Shown piece after piece: positions 1-6,347 of a DNA stretch of 9,661 bases. A model generated the notes under the pieces. It did no database searches, had not been told where the DNA came from, and saw nothing but the letters and a program-made list of their open reading frames with translations. Position 1 is the stretch's first letter. Every line of letters starts with the position of its first letter. The stretch covers positions 1 through 9,661 of the forward strand of contig JAJZKY010000136.1 of assembly GCA_021803885.1 (NCBI GenBank). The letters run 5' to 3'. This stretch comes from Planctomycetota bacterium. GTDB taxonomy: Bacteria; Planctomycetota; Phycisphaerae; WQYP01; JAJZKY01. The position numbers and the translations under genes are program-made.

Positions 1-58
1 GGAACAGGTGCAGGCTAAGCTGCGTGAAATCGGCTACGACGTAACAACAAGGAGCTAA
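1..58 (+). CDS. C-terminal end of a small protein, probably an HMA-type copper chaperone (partial)
   Basis: The window opens inside a gene. The frame starting at base 2 reads 18 residues ending in LREIGYDVTTRS and stops at TAA 56-58. The ending with a KLREIGYDV pattern resembles the last helix and strand of heavy-metal-associated (HMA, MerP/CopZ-like) domains, which carry soft metals, usually Cu(I), to partner ATPases. The metal-binding CxxC would lie upstream of the window and cannot be seen. The ribosome binding site of the next gene (AAGGAG, 49-54) sits inside the last codons, and the next start is two bases after the stop, so the two genes are almost certainly co-transcribed. A chaperone next to an HMA-bearing P1B ATPase is a common arrangement. 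With only 18 residues visible, another small protein or the end of a larger HMA protein cannot be excluded. Confidence 0.55.
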   Translation, partial: EQVQAKLREIGYDVTTRS

Positions 59-60
59 GC

Positions 61-2379
61 ATGAGTCCGCTTCAGTCGATCGAAGGTACGCCGGTGGCGC
101 CGCTGATTTTGGGTGGAGGAAGCGGCGCCGAGAAGCTGCAGTTGAAAGTCGGCGGAATGTCCTGCTCCTTCTGTGTGGGCAGCCTGACCAAAGCGCTGGA
201 GCAGACAGATGGAGTGCGGCGGGCGAGTGTGAACCTTGCGCATGAGGAAGCGCTGATCGAATATGAGCCCGCCAAAGCATCACCTCGGCAACTGAAGAAA
301 CTCATCATCGATCTCGGCTATACGGTTCGCGATCCGAAGAAAGTCCTCACGTTCGAGGAAGAGCAGGAGGTGATGCGGGGAGAACGGCGCAACTTCCTCA
401 TCGCCGCCGGGTTTGCCGTCATCGCCGTAACCATGATGAGTCTGATGTGGGCGGGCGTGGTATCGAACCCGCCGCCCAAACCGCTGCCGATCCTCCTGCC
501 GTTTCTGGCATTGGCGACGATGTTCGGTCCGGGGTGGCACATTTTCCAGATGGCGTGGGCCAGCTTGCGCCGCGGCATCCTGAATCAGCATGTGCTTCTG
601 GAATTCGGGGCATTTGCCGGTCTGATTGGCGGCGTGCTCGGCTACTTCTACTCATCGTTTCCGATCGCGGACTTCTTCGCGGTATCGGTATTCATCACTA
701 CATACCATCTGCTGTCGGGTTATGTGTCTTTACGGGTGAGAACACGCAGTTCCCAGGCCGTCCGGAAGCTGCTTTCTCTCGTCCCGCCTACAGCGCGGAT
801 TGTGCGCGAAGGAACGGAAGAAGAGATGCCTCTTGAACAGATTCGGCCCGGCGATACGGTGCGTGTGCGTCCGGGAGAATCGATACCGGTGGATGGAGAA
901 GTCATCGAAGGCCGTTCCGGGGTTAACGAGAGCCTGGTGACAGGAGAGTCGATGCCCCAGACCAAAAAGGCCGGCGACGAGGTCATCGGCGGATCGATGA
1001 ACCAGACCGGAACGTTGCTGGTCCGAGTAACGAAGGTTGGCGAAGAGAGTTTTTTGAACCAGGTGGCTCGAAGCGTCGAAGAAGCCCGCGCGCTTAAGCC
1101 CGGGATTCTGGCGCTGGTGGACCGTGTGCTTGCCATCTATGTGCCTGCTGTTTTGGGGGCTGCCTCTCTTGCTTTTATCATCTGGACCCTGGGTGCATGG
1201 TTGGTGATCGGCTCTCCGGACTGGACGCGCGCGATTTTTGCCGTGCTCGCAGTTCTGGTGATGGGCTATCCGTGCGCCCTGGGCATGGCCAGCCCTCTGG
1301 CTATGATCCGTGGCGGCGGCATGGCTGCTGAGCACGGGATCCTCATGCGCTCAGCGGAAGCGTTTCAGGTCCTCAAGGATGTCCGCAAAGTCGTCCTCGA
1401 TAAGACGGGCACGATCACCAGGGGTGAACCATCCGTCACCGAAATTCAACCCATGCCGGGTTTCAGTCGTCAGGAAATACTGCGATTGGCGGCAGCGGCG
1501 GAGAAGTCCTCAGAGCATCCGCTCGCCCGGGCAATCATGATGTCTGCGGAGGCTCAACAGTTGCCGATTCCGAACGCAACGGACTTTGAGGCGACTCCCG
1601 GCATGGGCGTTACGGCAACGGTCGAGGGCCACCGCGTGCTCATTGGCAAGCCACAGTTCCTTAAAACGGAACGGGCCGATGCCGCCTCCGCCGTTGCGCA
1701 GATGGAAGCAATGAGCGCGAAAGGCGATACTGTCGTCGCGTTTGCGATAGACGGCCGACTTGCCGGCCTGATCGGCATCGCAGACCAGATCAAGCCGGAT
1801 GCGAAGGAAGCCATTCAGCGCATGCGTGCTGCCGGACTCGAACCCATGATGGTGACAGGTGACAACGCCCGGACTGCAGAGTTCGTAGCCAGGCAGGTTG
1901 GAATTACGAATTATCGTGCGGAAGTTCTGCCGCAGAACAAGGCCGCCGTGATTCGGGAACTACAGGACCAAGGCTTTCGAGTAGCCATGGTCGGGGATGG
2001 GATCAACGACGCACCGGCCCTGATGCAGTCTGACGTTGGCATCGCGATCGGCGCAGGAACGGACATTGCGATTGAGTCCGCCGATGTCGTGCTGGTGGGG
2101 CACCGTCTGGGAGCGGTTGCCGATGCCTTCTATATTGGTCGAACTTCTTACAAGAAGACAGTGCAAAACCTCTCGCTCGCCTTCACCTTCAACGGCATTG
2201 GCGTCCCCCTGGCTGTTACCGGACTGCTGCATCCGGTGTGGGCCATGGTCGCCATGGTTGCCAGCGTTACCACCGTCCTCACGAACTCTTTTGCCGGACG
2301 GTTGCTCCCTAAAAAGAGGGTGGAGCGTGCAGTCGATATCCCACTCAACGTTTCGTCCAGCTATCGAATGTCGCAGTGA
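61..2379 (+). CDS. CopA-like P1B-type heavy-metal ATPase with atypical YPC metal motif
   Basis: This 772-residue membrane pump uses ATP to move a soft metal ion, probably copper, out of the cytosol. Seen in order: an N-terminal HMA domain with C35xxC38 (GGMSCSFC), four membrane helices in about residues 110-225, an actuator domain with TGES at 294-297, two helices at about 359-418, the phosphorylation site DKTGT at 447-451, the nucleotide-binding HP pair at 486-487, the hinge GDGINDAP at 645-652, and two final helices at about 703-745. All catalytic motifs are intact and length is normal. The TM6 metal motif is Y403-P404-C405 rather than CPC, and TM7 has F710-N711 where Cu pumps have YN; M732xxS735 in TM8 resembles the Cu-pump MxxS. 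Specificity is therefore uncertain: Cu(I) is the best guess from the HMA domain and neighbours. The ATG is preceded by AAGGAG six bases upstream. The gene follows the possible chaperone directly and precedes a CcdA-cupredoxin gene by 32 bases. Confidence 0.93.
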   Translation: MSPLQSIEGTPVAPLILGGGSGAEKLQLKVGGMSCSFCVGSLTKALEQTDGVRRASVNLAHEEALIEYEPAKASPRQLKKLIIDLGYTVRDPKKVLTFEEEQEVMRGERRNFLIAAGFAVIAVTMMSLMWAGVVSNPPPKPLPILLPFLALATMFGPGWHIFQMAWASLRRGILNQHVLLEFGAFAGLIGGVLGYFYSSFPIADFFAVSVFITTYHLLSGYVSLRVRTRSSQAVRKLLSLVPPTARIVREGTEEEMPLEQIRPGDTVRVRPGESIPVDGEVIEGRSGVNESLVTGESMPQTKKAGDEVIGGSMNQTGTLLVRVTKVGEESFLNQVARSVEEARALKPGILALVDRVLAIYVPAVLGAASLAFIIWTLGAWLVIGSPDWTRAIFAVLAVLVMGYPCALGMASPLAMIRGGGMAAEHGILMRSAEAFQVLKDVRKVVLDKTGTITRGEPSVTEIQPMPGFSRQEILRLAAAAEKSSEHPLARAIMMSAEAQQLPIPNATDFEATPGMGVTATVEGHRVLIGKPQFLKTERADAASAVAQMEAMSAKGDTVVAFAIDGRLAGLIGIADQIKPDAKEAIQRMRAAGLEPMMVTGDNARTAEFVARQVGITNYRAEVLPQNKAAVIRELQDQGFRVAMVGDGINDAPALMQSDVGIAIGAGTDIAIESADVVLVGHRLGAVADAFYIGRTSYKKTVQNLSLAFTFNGIGVPLAVTGLLHPVWAMVAMVASVTTVLTNSFAGRLLPKKRVERAVDIPLNVSSSYRMSQ

Positions 2380-2411
2380 GTCAAGGTTCTGCAATCCAAA
2401 GGGCTTAATCG

Positions 2412-3596
2412 ATGCGTCAAACAAACGGTACAAATTCCTCGGTTACAAGCTGGATCATTCCGACTGTCGCCGGCATAACACTTCTGCTCATGGGCACTGC
2501 AGGCTATTTTTTGTATCTGCATGCGGGCTCTATCCTCCAACGGGGACAGACGTTGCCGCCGCTGCTGATTCTGGCGCTGGCAGTGATCGGGGGAGCTGCG
2601 TCGTTCTTTTCGCCCTGCAGCATTGCCATTACCCCGGCGTTTCTGGCTTATCTCACCTGCGGGACACCGCCCAGCAAGAATACCCGCATGGTCTCACGCC
2701 CCGTGCTCGTCGCTGCCGGACTGGTGGCGCTGGGTATGGTCGCTTTCTATTCGGCTGCTGGGGCCATCATCGGTGCGGTTGGCAGTGTTGCCTACAATTT
2801 CCTGATCTATTTCATTCCCGTCGTCGCTCTGGCCTTCCTGCTGCTCGGCATCCTGATATTGCTGGGACGCGGCGGTGTGCTGGCATTCGTGGAACGCTGG
2901 AACCCGATAAATCGGCTTTACGAGCTTCATGAGACCGGAACGCTGGTCAAGAACCCGGCTCGGAAGCGCGCGCTCATTTCGTTTGGCTTTGCCTACGGTG
3001 CAGCATCGCACACCTGCTCGCTACCTATCTTTCTCGGCATCCTGCTGGTACCTTTAGTCGCCGGGAATTATCTGCTTGCCGCGGCTTCTGTCCTCGTATA
3101 CGGCTTCGCGATGGCATTTCTGGTGGTAGTGATGGTGGCACTTGGTCATCGTGTCTTTGCTGCCTTGCGACGTTCGGGGCCCTGGCTGATGCGTGTCACG
3201 GCCATATTGTTCATCGGCACCAGCGCATTTCTGTTTTACTATTTCGGCCAAAACTTCGGGGCTTATCTCGGTCAGCCTGCGGAGACATCCACGGCATCTA
3301 CCGGGCCCGGGCGACTATACCGCTTGACCGAAGGAGCCGATGTAACAGGATATCCCTACCAGCCGCGCACCCTCGTCATCCCTGCACGGAAAGCCATTCG
3401 CGTAGCAATAACGGATCACATCGGCGGCTGCCTGTTGCGAACGGTGTTCGAAGGCCTGGGCCCGAATGGACGAGCGGCCGGGATCACCGTGCCCGTTGGA
3501 CAAACAGGGACCGTGACACTTTACGCGCGACACCCGGGCCGATACGCCTTTCATTGCGGCGAAGATATGTATTCCGGCACAGCGGTAGCTCGATGA
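2412..3596 (+). CDS. CcdA-like thiol-redox membrane protein fused to a C-terminal cupredoxin domain
   Basis: The 394-residue protein has about seven membrane helices (roughly 14-37, 48-81, 97-123, 129-153, 189-217, 219-243, 253-275). It matches the CcdA/DsbD-beta type, which passes electrons from cytosolic thioredoxin to the cell exterior through two helix-borne cysteines. Candidates here are C69 (FFSPCSIAITPAF) and C202 (SHTCSLPIFLG). Basic loops follow helices 2, 4 and 6, which places the C-terminus outside. Residues about 310-394 form a cupredoxin-like domain: GYPYQP near its start, G-G-C340, and a closing H381-C382-GED-M386-Y pattern, resembling the Cys/His/Met ligand loop of copper-binding cupredoxins. 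I infer a role in copper handling or reducing copper-site thiols outside the membrane, alongside the ATPase 32 bases upstream. The start is preceded by a weak AAAGGG at 2398-2403. It is also similar in layout to SafE-type membrane proteins carrying a cupredoxin tail. Exact function is not known to me. Confidence 0.82.
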   Translation: MRQTNGTNSSVTSWIIPTVAGITLLLMGTAGYFLYLHAGSILQRGQTLPPLLILALAVIGGAASFFSPCSIAITPAFLAYLTCGTPPSKNTRMVSRPVLVAAGLVALGMVAFYSAAGAIIGAVGSVAYNFLIYFIPVVALAFLLLGILILLGRGGVLAFVERWNPINRLYELHETGTLVKNPARKRALISFGFAYGAASHTCSLPIFLGILLVPLVAGNYLLAAASVLVYGFAMAFLVVVMVALGHRVFAALRRSGPWLMRVTAILFIGTSAFLFYYFGQNFGAYLGQPAETSTASTGPGRLYRLTEGADVTGYPYQPRTLVIPARKAIRVAITDHIGGCLLRTVFEGLGPNGRAAGITVPVGQTGTVTLYARHPGRYAFHCGEDMYSGTAVAR

Positions 3597-3609
3597 GGCA
3601 GCCCCCAGG

Positions 3610-3800
3610 TGAATTGTGGTTAGATTTGACGGGTCATGGGAAAACGAATGCGGTGCTTTCATTGGCTTACTTTGAAATCCTCACTGCCGCCTTGTGGCAC
3701 AAGACAATTCAAACGCCCCTGGTAACTGACTAGGCGCACGCACTCCGGCATCAATGTATTGAGTCTCGGTTTCTCCTCCACCCCCTCTGCGACGACCTTT
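3610..3800 (-). pseudogene. Degenerate C-terminal fragment of an EAL-domain (c-di-GMP phosphodiesterase-type) gene
   Basis: Reading the minus strand from about 3799 downwards gives KVVAEGVEEKPRLNTL, closely matching the KVVAEGVE signature near the end of EAL domains. That frame continues to a TGA at 3659-3661. A second minus-strand frame carries FELSCATRRQ, a TGA, then GFQSKPMKAPHSF across about 3710-3630. This resembles the GC...QGFLFSKPM...F ending that normally follows VVAEGVE in EAL proteins. A TAA (3800-3802) lies immediately before KVVAEGVE. The spacing between the two pieces is about a dozen residues too long. Pieces of one domain spread over two frames with stops indicate a decayed gene rather than an expressed one. 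I could not recognise the rest of the domain further upstream on the minus strand, beyond 3800. The call rests on short motifs. Confidence 0.45.
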
Positions 3801-4074
3801 TAAGGCTTGGCCTCCCTCATTATTTCAACTTCTCCGCAGATTGCGTGCCCAGTCGCACTCTGCCTCGGACGTCCTCCTACGCATGCATGATCATTGGTAT
3901 CGTTAATCTCCTTTACCTTCCAATCAGATTCCCATACTGCACCAGATAAATATCAAAGATCCAGGCGTCATACAGACGCAAACGGATGGCAACTCTACAG
4001 TTCGCCGTCAGTTCAGTGGCGTTGCCAGATGAAAGCGAGTTCAAGCGGAAGAAACCCCAGAATGATGCGTCTAA
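3801..4074. other. Non-coding stretch without a recognised gene
   Basis: I see no convincing gene here. A plus-strand frame is open at 3894-4124 but its translation (rich in S, R and polar residues, no recognisable motif, no ribosome binding site) does not look like protein. The stretch lies between an EAL remnant and a broken hypothetical gene, so it is probably eroded sequence; it may include lost parts of either. No strong hairpin followed by a T-run is visible after the CcdA-cupredoxin stop either. The short inverted repeat CTTGT-GGC-ACAAG at 3691-3703 is too weak to call a terminator. Confidence 0.4.
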
Positions 4075-4854
4075 ATTCAGTTACTTTACGCGAAAGAGAT
4101 CGCCTTGATCGCGGGTGTCCTTAGTATTGGAATAAGCGACAAGTTGTGCCACGCGACAGTCCTGCCCACCTCTACAGCAATTCCACTGCGATTCACACAC
4201 ACGACTGATGCCGGAAAAGCAAAACCGGGAGATGCCGTCGTTGCCAAGACAATACAGATCGTCCGCTTGCCTGAGGGTCAGGTCCTTCCCAAAGGGGCTT
4301 CGGTGGTAGGTCATGTGGTCGAATCGCGACGGTTCACATTTGATCCGACTCCGTAAGCCGTGCAACAGCCCTCTTACCTCTCCATCCATTTTGACAAGAT
4401 CGTGATGAAGGGTTCGGAGATGCCTCTGAATGTGTCTGTGCGCGCGTTGGCAAGCACCATCGACTCCGATGACGCACGCACGCCCCACGGTATCGACGAG
4501 AGCGACCACCTGGGAACGATAGTTCAAATCGGCGGAGATCAGTTCTCTCCAATTGGCAAAGATCTACTGACTCCAGACGGTGATGTGGTCGGGTACATCC
4601 GCAAACATGGTGTGTTCGCGCGATCGATCTCGAACGAATACGTGGATGAATACGCGAGCTTCCGTTGCGACGGCACAATTCGAGAGCAATCAGTGGCCAA
4701 CTTCTCTCCGAGCGCATGTGGTCTCTATGGGTTTGACTCAACTTACATGGCAGAGAACGGCAGGAGAGGGGGAAGTTTCAGACTTGAGTCGCGGCATCAT
4801 ACCGTCAAACTGTATACCGGAAGCACAGCTTTATTTGAGATCAATGGGCCTTAG
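4075..4854 (+). pseudogene. Secreted-type hypothetical protein gene with in-frame TAA (acidobacteria-like family)
   Basis: One reading frame from about 4075 to TAG 4852-4854 encodes a coherent protein interrupted by a single TAA at 4354-4356. Before the stop it reads LPTSTAIPLRFTHTTDAGKA, KPGDAVVAKTIQIVRLPEGQ, VLPKGASVVGHVVESR. Directly after it, in the same frame, comes QQPSYLSIHFDKIVMKGSEM and PLNVSVRALA. The two halves fit one protein of about 250 residues: this style of domain, with 'induced by PGD / LPKG / GHV' blocks followed by 'L.I.FDK.V.K...PL', is one I associate with exported acidobacterial proteins of unknown function. A hydrophobic run, IALIAGVLSIGIS, ending before CHA-TVLP suggests a signal peptide. 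No ATG lies in frame; TTG 4105 has GAAAGAG about six bases upstream and is the only plausible start. The missing ATG and the stop together suggest decay; a sequencing error or a TTG-started short product are alternatives. Confidence 0.55.
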
Positions 4855-4937
4855 CCGTAACTCTCCTACTCTTCTCTGGTGCAATGTCAGGCCGGGTCTG
4901 CTGCGTGCCATGGCCATTCCGAGACCGCCCAGATAGC

Positions 4938-4968
4938 TTGCTTACGATTTTGTCGATTTATGGATAAT
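4938..4968 (+). promoter_or_regulatory. Possible promoter for the sigma/anti-sigma/RND operon
   Basis: An AT-rich island between the broken hypothetical gene and the sigma gene contains TTGCTT (4938-4943) and GATAAT (4963-4968). They resemble housekeeping -35 and -10 boxes but the 19-base spacing is long. It is the only promoter-like stretch before the operon. An ECF self-promoter would look different (often an AAC-type -35), and I could not identify one confidently. Confidence 0.2.
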
Positions 4969-4990
4969 TTTTTGTGTCCCAGGCGTCCTA

Positions 4991-5003
4991 CCATTGCCAA
5001 TGG
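4991..5003. promoter_or_regulatory. Perfect 6-1-6 inverted repeat over the sigma-factor start codon
   Basis: CCATTG-C-CAATGG is a perfect inverted repeat with a single central base. It covers both candidate start codons of the sigma gene (TTG 4994 and ATG 5000). The one-base centre makes a stable RNA hairpin unlikely, so a dimeric DNA-binding protein site is the more natural reading. It may also be chance, since no second copy was seen nearby. Confidence 0.3.
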
Positions 5004-5551
5004 TAAAAAGTGAGGTCATCCCGATCGATAAAAATTACCCTTCGGAGGAAACGTCTCTCGATGATGCTCTTGAGGCCAACCTGAATGGTCTCTATCGGTT
5101 TGCCCTCCGATTGTCGGGGAGCGTGGACCAGGCACAGGATTTGACCCAAGAGGCTGCAGTGCGAGCATGGGAGCGACGGGACACGACCGTGCAGAATTGG
5201 CGGGCGTGGCTGTTTCAAACGCTCTATCACGCGTTCATCAGCAACCAGCGCCGTAGCAAGCGATGGAGGGAAGAGGAAGCGGGCGATCCTGAGATGACGG
5301 AATCCGGGAGTTGTGCTGATCCGCTCCCGGCCCTGGTTGCGGAAGTGGATGTGCGTCGCGCTCTCGAATCTTTGCCGGAACACCTGCGCATTGTCGTGTG
5401 GCTTTCGGATGGAGAAGACTTCCGTCTTCGCGAGATCGCAACCATTCTGGATTGTCCGATTGGCACGGTCGCTTCGCGGCTCGCCCGTGCCCGAGGCGCC
5501 TTGCGCCAGATGCTCTCCGTCTACGGAACCAGGAAGACGAGGGAAATATGA
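5000..5551 (+). CDS. ECF-type RNA polymerase sigma factor
   Basis: A 183-residue protein with the two-domain layout of ECF (sigma-70 group 4) factors, which direct RNA polymerase to stress-response promoters. Region 2 spans about residues 27-92, with LYRFALRLSGSVDQAQDLTQ (31-50) and the W-RAWLFQTLYHAFISNQRR stretch at 67-85. A short acidic linker follows (residues 93-115). Region 4 spans about 117-172, with ALESLPEHLRIVVWLSDGED (121-140) and the helix-turn-helix IATILDCPIGTVASRLARAR (146-165). ATG 5000 is preferred; TTG 4994, two codons earlier, is possible, and neither has a good ribosome binding site. The TGA stop overlaps the ATG of the anti-sigma gene (ATGA at 5548-5551), so the two are translationally coupled. 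It probably activates its own operon, including the efflux gene downstream; the inducing signal cannot be read from the sequence. Confidence 0.92.
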   Translation: MVKSEVIPIDKNYPSEETSLDDALEANLNGLYRFALRLSGSVDQAQDLTQEAAVRAWERRDTTVQNWRAWLFQTLYHAFISNQRRSKRWREEEAGDPEMTESGSCADPLPALVAEVDVRRALESLPEHLRIVVWLSDGEDFRLREIATILDCPIGTVASRLARARGALRQMLSVYGTRKTREI

Positions 5552-6300
5552 ACTGCCAGGAATATCGAAAGCAACGGTTGCTTGACCATGAAGAGGCAAC
5601 GCTCTCTCAGGAAGCCCGTCTTCACCTTGTGGAATGCGGCCTATGCCAAGCACTCCAAAAGGAGGAAGAACGCTTGCGCGCTGAACTTCAGAAGCTGGCC
5701 AACAGCGAGCATGCTCCGGCTGCGCTAAGGGAGCGTATCTTCAAAATAGTTGGGAGGCCAAACGCCGGCAAAAGGCGCGCCCTCCGGCGGTGGATGACGG
5801 CTGCGGCAGCGGTTGTGTTGCTGGCTGGCGCCGTGGCAGGCATTGTGTGGGACCGCCAGACTCGCACTCCTTCTCCCGAACGCCTGGCGCAGGCCTTCGT
5901 CGCGGACTATCTGCAATACCTTCCAGGCCGGGAGCAAATCTCCGCAGATTCGCCACAGCAGGCGGAGGAATGGCTGCGAGGCCGAGTAGATTTTCCTGTC
6001 CACGTGCCGACAGTTCCGGGAGCGGCACTCACAACCGCCCGTATCTGTGACATCTCCGGACGGAAAGCGGCATTGCTGCAATATCACCACGGCAATAGCA
6101 ATACCTCCATCTCGGTCTTCGTAGCAGCCGAGCCGAGAGCGTTCGAGCGTGAAAAGATGCCGCTTAACGTCGAAACTTCAGGGCATGGTGTTCGCTCGGT
6201 TCTCTGGTGCCATCGCGGCCTCGTGTATGACGTCGTGGCTACGCTGAACGACTCCTCGATGCAGGAAATCACGGAAGCAATCCGGCGGCAGACGCCGTAA
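5548..6300 (+). CDS. Membrane-bound zinc-finger anti-sigma factor with periplasmic sensor-like domain
   Basis: A 250-residue protein expected to hold the preceding sigma factor inactive at the membrane. Seen: an N-terminal zinc-binding anti-sigma motif H26xxxC30xxC33 (HLVECGLC), a charged helix at about 38-50, a basic stretch (KRRALRR, 75-81), one membrane helix at about 82-101 and a C-terminal domain of about 150 residues that would face the periplasm. The last part contains VDFPVHVP (147-154), ARICDISGRKAALLQYHHG (164-182) and VLWCHRGLVYDVVATL (218-233), a pattern shared with other anti-sigma proteins of this type. Two cysteines (C167, C221) and a His pair (180-181) could bind a metal or respond to redox, which is an inference. 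ATG 5548 overlaps the sigma stop by four bases and excludes a longer in-frame upstream extension inside the sigma gene. Forty-seven bases separate it from the RND gene. Confidence 0.88.
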   Translation: MNCQEYRKQRLLDHEEATLSQEARLHLVECGLCQALQKEEERLRAELQKLANSEHAPAALRERIFKIVGRPNAGKRRALRRWMTAAAAVVLLAGAVAGIVWDRQTRTPSPERLAQAFVADYLQYLPGREQISADSPQQAEEWLRGRVDFPVHVPTVPGAALTTARICDISGRKAALLQYHHGNSNTSISVFVAAEPRAFEREKMPLNVETSGHGVRSVLWCHRGLVYDVVATLNDSSMQEITEAIRRQTP

Positions 6301-6347
6301 CCAATTGGAAAACTTCAGTTTGAGTTTGTAGGAGCGAGTGATCTTTC

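Noticed and set aside
3894..4124. A 76-codon plus-strand frame.
   Set aside because: No start signal, no motif, unusual residue composition, and it runs out of frame into the broken hypothetical gene.
6301..6308. Palindrome CCAATTGG just after the anti-sigma stop, also at 4549-4556.
   Set aside because: Eight bases is short, one copy lies within a coding frame, and there is no conserved spacing; probably chance.
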